Positions 54,495 to 62,244 of a DNA stretch of 64,000 nt are shown piece by piece. The notes below the pieces were generated by a model, which saw only the letters and a list, made by a program, of their open reading frames with translations, was not told the origin of the DNA and made no database searches. The translations under genes and the position numbers were made by a program. Position 1 is the stretch's first letter, and every line of letters starts with the position of its first letter. This DNA comes from Sphingomonas chungangi. GTDB lineage: Bacteria > Pseudomonadota > Alphaproteobacteria > Sphingomonadales > Sphingomonadaceae. The stretch is taken from the NCBI RefSeq assembly GCF_013778325.1, contig NZ_JACEIB010000025.1, positions 1 through 64,000 on the forward strand, in the 5' to 3' direction.

Positions 54495-55655
54495 TCATTT
54501 CCAGTTGAGTTTCGATGATCCTGCCTCGACGGCAGCAATAAGTGTGTCATTTGCAAGATGACTATAGCGTTGCGTTGAGCTATAGGACGAATGTCCGAGT
54601 ACCTTTCCCACAGTAAATAAGTCGATTCCACTATTTATCATGAGACTGGCACTAGAATGCCGGAGATCATGGAGGCGAACGTCCGAAAGCCCGGCTTCTT
54701 TTCGTGCTGCATCCCATGAATGCTTTATACTGGTGATATGCTTCTTCGGATCGAAGCGCCCGGGGAACAGGTAACGCGCGTCTTTTTTGCGCTTGATCTG
54801 CCCGATGAGGCCGATCGCCGCCTGCGACAGCGGGACGTACCGAGCCTTGGTCTTGGTCTTGGGCAGGTAGAGCACGCGCCGTTCAAGATCGACGTTGGCC
54901 CATTCCGCCGACAGCAGTTCCATAAGCCGCATGCCAGTGCAGAGCAGCAGCCCGACGATGATGGGGAGGCGCTTGTTGCGGGACTTGGCGACGGCCTCAC
55001 GCAGCCGGGCCGCCTCCTCAACAGTCAGGAAGCGTTCTCGCGCGTTGTCGAGGCGAGGCATTTTTATTCCGCGTGTCGGGTTAGGTATGCAGCCCGCGAG
55101 CCCCCACCTGGCCCCCAGCTCGAAGCTGCGGCCCAACAAAGCCTTGAGCTTAACAAGGGTGCCTTCCGCGAGCCCCTGAGCACGTTTCTCCGCCAACCAT
55201 TGCGACACGACCCGGGAATCGATCTCGGTGAGACGCATGGTGCCGAAGCGGGGAAGTAGGTGCAGCCTCATATTGCTGTCCATATTGTCGATGCTGCGGG
55301 CGTAGGTGCGCGCCTCCTCGATATGGCGGGCGGCAAGCTCGGAATAACGGAGAACCGCCTTGGCCTCTGCCTTCTGCGCGGCCGGATCGTTGCCGAGAAC
55401 AGCCTCGGATCGCCACTTGCGGGCGGTCTTCTTGACCTGATCCCAAGTCACGTCTTCGACGCGTCCAATCTTCATTTGACGTAACGAGCCGTATTTATCA
55501 GTGAACCGCAAATACCATGTGCGGCCTCCACTTGATCTTACTTCGAGAACCAGACCTAAACAGGTGCGACCACAGCAATAATAATCCACCTTCTTCTTTC
55601 CCTCCGGGCAGGTCGCGGTCATCGCGAATTGGGGGGACAGAGTTGCTTTTGGCAT
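54495..55655 (-). CDS. tyrosine integrase of the island
   Basis: A 386-residue phage-type integrase. It has an N-terminal arm-binding domain (about 1-100), a SAM-like core-binding domain (105-190) and a catalytic domain with Arg243 (CTGMRLMEL), His329-x-x-Arg332 (HDLRHSSAS), His355 (LGHSSYS) and nucleophile Tyr364 (TQRYSHL). It should catalyse insertion into the tRNA-Thr gene. The 313 bases before its ATG contain short direct repeats that may be its arm sites. The gene is intact. Confidence 0.95.
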   Translation of the reverse strand: MPKATLSPQFAMTATCPEGKKKVDYYCCGRTCLGLVLEVRSSGGRTWYLRFTDKYGSLRQMKIGRVEDVTWDQVKKTARKWRSEAVLGNDPAAQKAEAKAVLRYSELAARHIEEARTYARSIDNMDSNMRLHLLPRFGTMRLTEIDSRVVSQWLAEKRAQGLAEGTLVKLKALLGRSFELGARWGLAGCIPNPTRGIKMPRLDNARERFLTVEEAARLREAVAKSRNKRLPIIVGLLLCTGMRLMELLSAEWANVDLERRVLYLPKTKTKARYVPLSQAAIGLIGQIKRKKDARYLFPGRFDPKKHITSIKHSWDAARKEAGLSDVRLHDLRHSSASLMINSGIDLFTVGKVLGHSSYSSTQRYSHLANDTLIAAVEAGSSKLNWK

Positions 55656-55709
55656 GAGCCATTGTTCCTTAAGCTACAGACGCAACTCTCCCGCGTGGGC
55701 AGAGGCATC

Positions 55710-55795
55710 GGGTTTAAATGGATGAAGCCGAACAGCGTGGTTCGACCGGTAAAGGGCGCAATTCAGGGTTTAAATTGATAAAGGGCGTACAATTC
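55710..55795. repeat. short direct repeats between the integrase and vapE-like genes
   Basis: Two copies of GGGTTTAAAT (near 55710 and 55766) and two of AAAGGGCG followed by CAATTC-like bases (55751 and 55780) lie in the 313-base gap 55656-55968. This AT-rich patch is unlike the surrounding DNA. The repeats may be integrase arm-type sites or replication iterons of the element. No gene is seen in this gap. Confidence 0.5.
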
Positions 55796-55798
55796 CTG

Positions 55799-55822
55799 CG
55801 TCGTCGGCCCGTGCCGACGACG
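55799..55822. terminator. hairpin with 10-bp perfect stem
   Basis: CGTCGTCGGC and its complement enclose the loop CCGT. It lies 147 bases past the stop of the vapE-like gene and near the direct repeats. There is no T-run, so it may be a structural element of the att/ori region and not a terminator. Confidence 0.4.
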
Positions 55823-55968
55823 TGAAATGGAAAGGGGGGATGATGGCGGATGCTTCGCCAAACCGGGCGACGACCGGGCGGCGCTCCGCCACTTCCGGCC
55901 GGTTTGCCGGGCTATCTACCCCACCCCCCCGAGGAAAACCTCAATCGAATTTGCTGGCTTTACGAATT

Positions 55969-57321
55969 CTATCCTGTTCCTTTATTTGCCTCTCCTTCTG
56001 TTCTTCGGTAAACTGGCTTCCGTGTTGGCAGGAGCCAACGGAATATGCCTCCGCTTTTGGTCGGTGGGCCGAACTTGGCGCGAAGGATCGCACCGCACTC
56101 TCTGGCCTGCCCTATCGTGGGCTTTTCAATGTTTGCGGCCTCCAGAACCTCGGAAGCCGTCATACGCTGGCACTCGAATGTGTCGTCGCCTTCAAGATCG
56201 ATGATGGCGGCAACCGCGTCGCGGACGAGGCTGGTTGACTGATGGCGCTCGTTCCAGGCGGCGAGTTGGGCCTCCTGCTCCTTGTTGAACCACCACACCG
56301 CCTCGCCCTTGAAGTCGACCGCGAGCTGGGCCCAGAGTTGTTGCATCTGGATGCCGTGGTCGTAGTCGATCGCCTCCACGGCAATGACGCCCCAGCGGGT
56401 CGAGCCGGAAGGATCGCTGAGGAAGTCCGAACCGTTGGCGGAGGCCATGAAGACAGTCCGGCGAGGCCACTCGGAGTCCGCCGCCGCATACGGGATGCGA
56501 ACGACATCTCTGTCGCGAGTCAGGATACCCTTGAGACGCTCTTGGTCCTTGCGGAACGAGCTCTCGAGTTCTCCCAACTCCACGATCCAATGCCGCATGG
56601 CGGTTATGATGTTATCCTTGGCTCCCCCGTCGAAATGATGATCGGTCTTCACGACCGATCCGCGTAGAATTGGATCTGGTACCAGACTGAGGCACCACCT
56701 TGTTTTCCCAATCGATTGCGGCCCCTGCAGAACGAGTACCAGTCGCGTCGAGAATCCAAATGGCATGAGTGCAGACGCGACAGCACTCAATAGCCAGCAA
56801 TAGATGATGTCTTCTTTGAGTTGTTGCGGATAATCGGCAACGGTTTGGATCGTGGCGTAGATGGCGGGAAGGCGATCAAGGCCGTCCCACGGCTTAATCA
56901 GTATCCAGTCAGCAACTGGGTTATATGGGTTCTGATTGGCGATCGCATCCACGATAGCGCGGGCGTCGCCGTTGGACATGCCGTGGAGGGCCATAAGGCT
57001 CTTAATGTGGGCGAGAGCAACGCTGTCGCCGTTATCGATCACGCCCCGCAGGTCCGGGATCGCGATATCGGTCCGCTTTTTGATAACGTCGTAACGGGCC
57101 TCGATACCATTGCCGTCGAGCAGGTATCGGACATTGTCGATGGTCGGTGGTAATCCACCATAGCCGAGCGGCTGATCGGGGAACTTCCCGGCATCAATTC
57201 GCGTCGGTTGCCATTCGGTCAAATCCGCCGAAGGCGCGACGACTTCGTCACCGGGGCGCGCTCTGACCGCCCCCGGTGATTTCTTCACCTTGAGTTTTGA
57301 TATATTCACTGCCTCTTCCAA
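55969..57321 (-). CDS. VapE-like (virulence-associated E) P-loop ATPase
   Basis: A 450-residue protein of the VapE/phage primase-helicase group. The conserved entry region LKEDIIYCWLLSAVASALMP precedes Walker A GPQSIGKTRW (residues 200-209). It is followed by VELGELESSFRKDQERLKGI and YAAADSEWPRRTVFMASANG with a sensor-like Asn and Arg (GSTRWGVIAVE). Such ATPases replicate phage satellites and integrative elements. TTG 57321 and GTG 57309 are the possible starts; neither has a strong binding site. Confidence 0.85.
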   Translation of the reverse strand: MEEAVNISKLKVKKSPGAVRARPGDEVVAPSADLTEWQPTRIDAGKFPDQPLGYGGLPPTIDNVRYLLDGNGIEARYDVIKKRTDIAIPDLRGVIDNGDSVALAHIKSLMALHGMSNGDARAIVDAIANQNPYNPVADWILIKPWDGLDRLPAIYATIQTVADYPQQLKEDIIYCWLLSAVASALMPFGFSTRLVLVLQGPQSIGKTRWCLSLVPDPILRGSVVKTDHHFDGGAKDNIITAMRHWIVELGELESSFRKDQERLKGILTRDRDVVRIPYAAADSEWPRRTVFMASANGSDFLSDPSGSTRWGVIAVEAIDYDHGIQMQQLWAQLAVDFKGEAVWWFNKEQEAQLAAWNERHQSTSLVRDAVAAIIDLEGDDTFECQRMTASEVLEAANIEKPTIGQARECGAILRAKFGPPTKSGGIFRWLLPTRKPVYRRTEGEANKGTG

Positions 57322-57493
57322 TCGGTTGCGGCTTCAAAGAGCGCGTGCTTGCCGATCGGTGAGATGCGACAGTCACGACGCGCCGCAGGCGCAAGGCGAT
57401 GTTGAAAGGCGGATGTCTGGGGGCGGATGCCGTAGGGAGCTGCGATCGTGATCGCGGCTGCGGCTTAACAGGTGGCGATCGATCCGGTTCCGA

Positions 57494-57874
57494 TCAAGGG
57501 AGCCGGCGACATAAATCGAGCAGGTCGCCCGGCACGCCCTCCGCGTCGGCGATGAAGACGACATAGGCGAAGGTGCTGCCGAAGGTGAATAACAACTCCC
57601 ACCAGCCGTCGTGCTTGGCATGATAGTCCCAACCGGGATGAAACCCCTCCTCGCCCCAGCGTTTTCCGCTGACGGGATCGACGAGAGGCGACAAGCCGAT
57701 ATGGCGCTGAATATCGGCTTCGGTGTCGCCGGGCTCGACGACGAGATACTCCGTCCAGTCAATCAGTTCCTCCTCCAGCGCCGCGATGCGCTGGCTCAGC
57801 AAGAGGTGGAGGCGGGGATCGAGGTCGAGCGTGGGCAGGCTTGCGAAATCCGAACGGTTATAAAGATGCCGCAT
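57494..57874 (-). CDS. hypothetical protein, paralogue of the next upstream gene
   Basis: A 126-residue acidic soluble protein. It shares with the product of 57950-58309 a leading helix (LDPRLHLLLSQRIAALEEEL), the segment VVEPGDTEADIQ and a Trp-rich HDGWWELLFTF stretch, so the two genes arose by duplication. Proteins of this type are common on sphingomonad plasmids and islands; I know no function. The spacing between the two genes is 75 bases. Confidence 0.65.
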   Translation of the reverse strand: MRHLYNRSDFASLPTLDLDPRLHLLLSQRIAALEEELIDWTEYLVVEPGDTEADIQRHIGLSPLVDPVSGKRWGEEGFHPGWDYHAKHDGWWELLFTFGSTFAYVVFIADAEGVPGDLLDLCRRLP

Positions 57875-57949
57875 AAATTTACTCCGGGCATAAAAATAGC
57901 GTCCGAGGCGGGAGCCTGGACGCTTGCGGTTGTGATGATGGTCGTGTGA

Positions 57950-58309
57950 TCAGGCGTGGTCGCGGACGAGCGCGAGAAGGGCGGGATCGATATCTAGGCT
58001 ATCCGGCACCCAGAGCGACACGCCGAAGCCGTCATCGCTGAGGATCAGAACGGCTTCGTGCCAGCCGGCATGATGCTGCACCCACTCGAAGCCGGCTTCC
58101 TCACCGGAGATCGGCCAACCCGCCTCCGTCTCGACGGCGGCCAGCGTGTCGCCCGGCTGGACGATGATGAAGTGGGCGAGATCGCCGAGATCGTACCCTT
58201 CGTACTCTGTGAGCTGATCGCGCCTGAGGGCGAGCAGGCGCAACAGTTCGGCGTCGAGCGGCGACGCCAATGCTCTGGCCATGTCGGCCGAGCTGCGGAT
58301 CGAAAGCAT
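57950..58309 (-). CDS. hypothetical protein, paralogue of the downstream gene
   Basis: A 119-residue acidic protein with the same layout as 57494-57874: LDAELLRLLALRRDQLTEYE, then FIIVQPGDTLAAVETEAGW, then HHAGWHEAVLILSDDGFGVS. ATG 58309 is preceded by an AGGAG-like site. A terminator hairpin separates it from the DUF4230 gene upstream, so it has its own promoter. Confidence 0.65.
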   Translation of the reverse strand: MLSIRSSADMARALASPLDAELLRLLALRRDQLTEYEGYDLGDLAHFIIVQPGDTLAAVETEAGWPISGEEAGFEWVQHHAGWHEAVLILSDDGFGVSLWVPDSLDIDPALLALVRDHA

Positions 58310-58329
58310 GGGATTCTCCTTGAATCAAA

Positions 58330-58357
58330 AAGGCCCCCGGATCGCTCCGAGGGCCTT
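58330..58357 (-). terminator. Rho-independent terminator of the DUF4230 operon
   Basis: On the minus strand the stem AAGGCCCTCGGA/TCCGGGGGCCTT with loop GCGA is followed by TTTTGATTC. It ends the lipoprotein-lipoprotein-DUF4230 transcript coming from 59724. Confidence 0.8.
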
Positions 58358-58395
58358 GCAGGGTTGGTCAGGTTGCCGGGCCTAGCCGGCGGTCG

Positions 58396-59019
58396 TCATT
58401 TGAACGTCGCCACCACCTTCACGTCGGGCATGCCGGCGATCCGCAGCGGTATCTCGAAATAGTTCTGGATGTCGGTGATCGCCGCCCGTCGCGCGGAATT
58501 GAGCAAACCGGGCTGCTGCGCCTGGGAGATCATGCCCCGGCGAGCGTTCAGGAAATTCATCCTTCTCAGGGCTTCGACCTGCTCTTCGCTGTAGGTCAGC
58601 GTGCCGGAATTGGTGGTGATGGCCTGTTCGGGCTGGAAGGCGATGTCGCCCACCGTCACCCTTGGCAGCAGCACCCGGACCAGCTTCGCGCGATCGTCAT
58701 AGGTGACGTCGGCGAGGCTGAGCTGGGACAGGTCCACATAATACGGCACCACCGCCGGCACGACGAGGTTCTGATGGCCTCCGAACAACCAGAGCCAAGT
58801 GCGCTCCGCCTCCACGGTGGCTGTTCCCTTGTAGCTGAAAACCAGCAACTGACCTTCTTCCCGCAGGCTTTCCACCGTGGTCGAAAGGATTTTCGTCTTA
58901 TCGACCTGGAAAAAGCCGGTGTGCTTCGCCTCCGTGTCCACCGGCCTCCGATCGGTGAGCGCGTAGGTGCCGCCCGCGACGGCGAGGTGTGAAACGATCA
59001 GGATCGCGCCTTTTCTCAT
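58396..59019 (-). CDS. DUF4230 protein, membrane-anchored
   Basis: A 207-residue protein with an N-terminal anchor (RKGAILIVSHLAVAGGTYAL) and a beta-rich domain: LLVFSYKGTATVEAERTWLW, VPYYVDLSQLSLADVTYDDR, VRVLLPRVTVGDIAF. That order is typical of DUF4230. The domain is widespread and uncharacterised; it is probably periplasmic. It is the third gene of a small operon with two lipoproteins; the gap to the upstream stop is four bases. Confidence 0.75.
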   Translation of the reverse strand: MRKGAILIVSHLAVAGGTYALTDRRPVDTEAKHTGFFQVDKTKILSTTVESLREEGQLLVFSYKGTATVEAERTWLWLFGGHQNLVVPAVVPYYVDLSQLSLADVTYDDRAKLVRVLLPRVTVGDIAFQPEQAITTNSGTLTYSEEQVEALRRMNFLNARRGMISQAQQPGLLNSARRAAITDIQNYFEIPLRIAGMPDVKVVATFK

Positions 59020-59023
59020 GGCG

Positions 59024-59341
59024 CTACTCCAGGGGCTGTTCGGCGTATTGGACCAGCCAATCGCCGTCCTCGTCCTGCGAGTCACGATAGTAGAGCGTCG
59101 TGGATTGCCCGCTGCTCACGAGCACGCGGCCCGAGCAGCTGATCTCTTTCGGCCCGGTCTTGAGCGTCTTCGGATCGTAGATCTTGACCATTGTAACGCC
59201 GTTGGTGGCGGCGATGCGGATGACGTCGGAACGGATGCTTTCGCAGGTTCTGACGATCTCCGGCGCCGGGGGAGGGTTATCGTTGCTCCCGCAAGCCGAC
59301 AGAAACCCGGCGAGCAGGATGATGGAAACACGTTTGTTCAT
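59024..59341 (-). CDS. small lipoprotein
   Basis: A 105-residue protein with a lipoprotein signal (SIILLAGFLSACGSNDNPPP, lipobox LSAC). Two more cysteines (IVRTCESI and ISCSGRVLV) flank the mature domain. No family is recognised. It lies between another lipoprotein gene and the DUF4230 gene, closely spaced on the same strand. Confidence 0.68.
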   Translation of the reverse strand: MNKRVSIILLAGFLSACGSNDNPPPAPEIVRTCESIRSDVIRIAATNGVTMVKIYDPKTLKTGPKEISCSGRVLVSSGQSTTLYYRDSQDEDGDWLVQYAEQPLE

Positions 59342-59355
59342 GAGGATTCTCCCGA

Positions 59356-59724
59356 TCACTGTTTCCAGTGCGCTTCGGCGAAGGCGTGGCAGTAGGTCAG
59401 CCCGAGGACGCCGTTCCGGCCGGTGGACACGCGGATGGCCTGCTCGTTGATCGGCTCGATCTCGCGGCCCCGCTTCTTCGCCTCCTCGTAGGCACGGGAG
59501 GTGACGAGCGAACGGCAGACGACGAGCAGCGCGTCCGTCTCAGGAATGAACTGGTAGCGGTTGTATCGGACGAAAACCGAGAACCCTTCCGGTATGTCTT
59601 TCACCTCGACCTTAGCGTCGTTGTGCTTTCCGGCATCGATAGGCTTGGTGACGTCGGCTGGCGTGGTGCAGGCGGCCAGCGCCAGCGAAAGCATAAGGGC
59701 AGACTTCGCCCAGAATGAACGCAT
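59356..59724 (-). CDS. small lipoprotein
   Basis: A 122-residue protein with a lipoprotein signal (ALMLSLALAACTTPADVTKP, lipobox LAAC). GGGAG lies upstream of ATG 59724. Two later cysteines (LVVCRSLV and LTYCHAFA) could pair. The frame continues upstream for 33 codons but without signal-like content. First gene of the lipoprotein-lipoprotein-DUF4230 operon. Confidence 0.68.
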   Translation of the reverse strand: MRSFWAKSALMLSLALAACTTPADVTKPIDAGKHNDAKVEVKDIPEGFSVFVRYNRYQFIPETDALLVVCRSLVTSRAYEEAKKRGREIEPINEQAIRVSTGRNGVLGLTYCHAFAEAHWKQ

Positions 59725-60184
59725 GATAGAACTCCCGTTCTGTGGATTGAGGACGCGCGACATCGCGCCGGACGCGGGTGCGCCGACGGGTTGGTTTGAT
59801 GCCGCCATAGAAGTCGCTCCCATCCAGGAGCGACGATCGGCTTGGACCCTCGTGCCGCTCCTATGTACCTCTTGGAGCGACGGCCGAAGCCGGATGTTGG
59901 AAACCTAGCTTACGCACAGGCGCATGCGCCTTTACCGGCGGACCGGCTGGACATACGCGCATGCCACCCGGCCTCCGAGATCATCGGCGACCGAGATGCG
60001 TAAGCAGGGGTTTCCACGCCCCACCTCCCGGCTTTCACGGGAGACAGGGCGATCATGGAAGGTTGCTACTGTGTTCGCAATAGCCAGTCTGGCAAAGTGC
60101 TTCCTTCCTATATAAGATACTGTTTTTTCTGTATTTTATGTGCGAGCGATTTGATCGCTGCGACGTTGATGAGCAGCATTGACT
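59725..60184. other. gene-free regulatory stretch between divergent operons
   Basis: About 460 bases between the lipoprotein operon (minus) and the PadR gene (plus). The last 80 bases are AT-rich with a TATAAG and a T6 run near 60112-60128, fitting a promoter. Open frames here have no protein-like composition. Confidence 0.45.
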
Positions 60185-60213
60185 CCACATTGTAGAGTTC
60201 TACATTGTAGAGT
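60185..60213. promoter_or_regulatory. tandem operator before the PadR gene
   Basis: Two 14-bp repeats, 60185-60198 and 60200-60213, differing in one base, with a 15-bp period. Each contains the near-palindrome ACATTGTAG (the second reads CTACATTGTAG). They end 23 bases before the PadR ATG, where an autorepressor would bind. Confidence 0.65.
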
Positions 60214-60236
60214 GTAACTCGCGAAGGCTGGTAACG

Positions 60237-60548
60237 ATGATAGGCAAGCTAGAGGAGATGACGCTCATGGCGCTTCTCAGAGCAGGATCGAAATCAGCGC
60301 CGAGCGCGGTCTTCGAGCGCATGTTGCTCGGTCAGCCAAAGGCATCTTTCGGCGCAGTTTATACCACGCTGACGCGCCTCGCGGCCAAGGGGCTCGCGGA
60401 TGAAACGTCCAGCAAGGACGAATCCGGCCGAGCGCGCCGTGTCTTCACCATTTCGGGGAGCGGTCGGAGGGCTTTGCAGCAATCGCTGGATGCGACCGCA
60501 ACCATCGGCGGCTTCTCTGTCGAGGGAGGGTTCGGTGCGCTGGCCTAA
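60237..60548 (+). CDS. PadR-family transcriptional regulator
   Basis: A 103-residue winged-helix protein. The sequence ASFGAVYTTLTRLAAKGLAD followed by GRARRVFTISGSGRRALQQ is the PadR core (helix-turn-helix and wing), at the short end of the family. PadR proteins usually repress the gene beside them. Here the target is likely the downstream membrane protein, whose GTG overlaps this gene by 14 bases, and itself through the tandem repeats upstream. Confidence 0.82.
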   Translation: MIGKLEEMTLMALLRAGSKSAPSAVFERMLLGQPKASFGAVYTTLTRLAAKGLADETSSKDESGRARRVFTISGSGRRALQQSLDATATIGGFSVEGGFGALA

Positions 60549-60981
60549 CCCCCTGAAGCTCTCGTTCTTCGCGATGCTCGCATGCAGCGGTGTGACCCTC
60601 GTGCAATCCCTCGCGCCGATACGTCCCACCGTTGGGCCTTGGCTGGATTTGGCGGCAAACCTCTTCCAGCTCCTCGCGCTGGTCATTTTTTATCTGACCT
60701 ACGAGCAGGTCGTCTCCGTCCTACGTTCCGTCGACAGCAGCACGCAGGTCGAAAAGATCGAAGGGCGCTCGTACATCGTCGATTACCTGCTGCCGCCCGA
60801 CATCGCGCAGGATGTCCAGGCCAACATGGAAGAGGTGATGCCCATATGGATCGCTGCGCACGGCCCCCAGCGGGCCAACCGTATCCGTCGCGCGCAGGTG
60901 TTTCGGATCGTCGTGGGCCACTACGCAACGCCCATCGTTGCTTTCAGCGAACGTGTCCTCGCGATCGTACGCGGAGCATAA
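60535..60981 (+). CDS. membrane protein co-transcribed with the PadR regulator
   Basis: A 148-residue protein starting at GTG 60535 with GAGGGAGGG before it. Two hydrophobic segments (about residues 5-23 and 31-53) form a hairpin, and a 95-residue cytoplasmic tail follows (SSTQVEKIEGRSYIVDYLLP and on). No family is recognised. PadR plus a small membrane protein is a common arrangement in which the regulator senses a stress linked to the membrane protein, but that is inference. Confidence 0.65.
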   Translation: MRWPNPLKLSFFAMLACSGVTLVQSLAPIRPTVGPWLDLAANLFQLLALVIFYLTYEQVVSVLRSVDSSTQVEKIEGRSYIVDYLLPPDIAQDVQANMEEVMPIWIAAHGPQRANRIRRAQVFRIVVGHYATPIVAFSERVLAIVRGA

Positions 60982-61050
60982 TCGCCTACTCGGCTGATCT
61001 CGTCATCTTCCAGCCGTGCTTTGAACAAACCATTTCGAGTGCTGCCAACC

Positions 61051-61857
61051 ATGAATATCAAGTTCCCGGTCGATCGGGCGATTGAAATCCTCCGGCGCCA
61101 ACATGATGCGCTCTCGTCGCAATGGAACCACCGGGATCGGAGCTCAAATCCCGATTTCAAGAAGTGGAAACGAGATACTGAAGTCGCTCTCGAAAATATC
61201 TTTGGATCGGAGAGCCGCCATCTTGGGGACTTCAAGCGCATAAGTTTCCAAGCTGGCGTATGGTACACCGATATGCCTGACAGCGATCATCGCGAGGCTT
61301 ACGAGGCTGGCCTGAAGACAGCTGCAGCCGTTCTTAATTCCATGATCGATGAGATTAAGGAATACGCCATAGCCGAGGAGGGAGCTGATATTGCTCCTTC
61401 GTCGCTGAACTTAATCGAACAGATGTGCCTTCGATTTCACCGCGTTGCCCGCCAGCTACGCGATCGTCACGGCGGTCGCGATACGCTCACGATCGGCGAT
61501 GAATACGATGTCCAGGATCTGCTCCACGCCCTCCTTTCGATGCACTTCGACGACATCCGCGAGGAAGAGTGGAGCCCGAGCTATGCGGGCAGCGGTTCGC
61601 GGGTGGATTTCCTGCTGAAAGCCGAGCAGATCGTGATCGAGGTCAAAAAGACGCGGCAATCGATGAAGCGCGGCGAGCTTGGCGAGCAACTGATCGTGGA
61701 TCGCGCGCGCTACGCCGAGCATCCAGACTGCAAAACGCTGGTGTGCTTTGTCTATGATCCCGAGGGCATAGTCGGCAATCCGGCGGGTATGGAGCGTGAC
61801 CTTGAGAAGCACGAAGGGGCCATGCGCGTGCGCGTGATTATCGCGCCCAAGGCATAA
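61051..61857 (+). CDS. PD-(D/E)XK nuclease-domain protein
   Basis: A 268-residue protein. The N-terminal 135 residues are helical with no known match. The C-terminal part carries a restriction-endonuclease-like core: DEYDVQDLLHALLSMHFDDI, Asp186 in RVDFLLKAE, then Glu197-Val-Lys199 in VIEVKKTR. It lies at the right end of the island, 165 bases from the tRNA. Proteins with this layout occur in defence islands as DNA- or RNA-cleaving effectors. That role is inferred, and no partner gene is evident. Confidence 0.75.
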   Translation: MNIKFPVDRAIEILRRQHDALSSQWNHRDRSSNPDFKKWKRDTEVALENIFGSESRHLGDFKRISFQAGVWYTDMPDSDHREAYEAGLKTAAAVLNSMIDEIKEYAIAEEGADIAPSSLNLIEQMCLRFHRVARQLRDRHGGRDTLTIGDEYDVQDLLHALLSMHFDDIREEEWSPSYAGSGSRVDFLLKAEQIVIEVKKTRQSMKRGELGEQLIVDRARYAEHPDCKTLVCFVYDPEGIVGNPAGMERDLEKHEGAMRVRVIIAPKA

Positions 61858-62022
61858 GAAAGCTCCCAAGCCGTTTCGCGGCAGCGCGTTGAACCGCGTC
61901 CACGAAAGATTGGGCGAATCTCCTTCCCAAAGCGCCCCACGCAAGACCCAAACCGCGCACCCACGGTTATGGGTTTTCCGTAGGTCTGCCGGATTTTGCC
62001 TTTCCAACCTTCTCTAGGAAGG

Positions 62023-62098
62023 TGGTGCCGCTTGCAGGACTCGAACCTGCGACCCCCGCATTACGAATGCGATGCTCTACCAGCTGAGCTAAAGCGGC
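62023..62098 (-). tRNA. trnT: tRNA-Thr (anticodon CGU)
   Basis: A 76-nt tRNA with the CCA end encoded. Acceptor GCCGCTT pairs with AAGCGGC, the D arm is GCTCAGCTGGTAGAGC, the anticodon loop is TTCGTAA (CGU, threonine) and the T arm is GCAGG TTCGAGT CCTGC. Its 3' half (62023-62067) is repeated at 44698-44742, so it is the integration site of the island and now borders its right end. Confidence 0.96.
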
Positions 62099-62244
62099 AC
62101 GCCGGAGTGCGGCGCCTGTAGCAGCGTGATCCCGCCCCCGCAAGCGCCGCCGCGCAGAGGCTTTACGCTATTTCAACCATGGCCAGTCCATGGTCCATGC
62201 TCCCGCGCGATCAGGTGTGCGCGGCCCGGGTGGAGAAGCATCGG

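Larger units (their letters stand above)
44698..62067. mobile_element. 17-kb integrative genomic island in tRNA-Thr(CGU)
   Basis: Bounded by direct repeats of the tRNA 3' half (44698-44742 and 62023-62067). Inside are a tyrosine integrase (54495-55655), a VapE-like ATPase and about 20 further genes, most hypothetical and several of lower GC than the flanks. The intact tRNA is at the right edge and the island extends from its 3' end, the normal result of integrase-mediated insertion. The integrase is internal, not at the edge, which suggests composite growth or rearrangement. No conjugation or capsid genes are seen. Confidence 0.82.

Noticed and set aside
55969-57321. Conjugative or phage structural module
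   Set aside because: No relaxase, type IV secretion, terminase, portal or capsid gene is present, so the element is described only as an integrative island.
43780-62098. CRISPR array or known multi-gene defence locus (restriction-modification, CBASS, toxin-antitoxin)
   Set aside because: No array of regularly spaced repeats, methylase, cyclase or reverse transcriptase motif was found in the island; the nuclease-like genes have no recognised partners.
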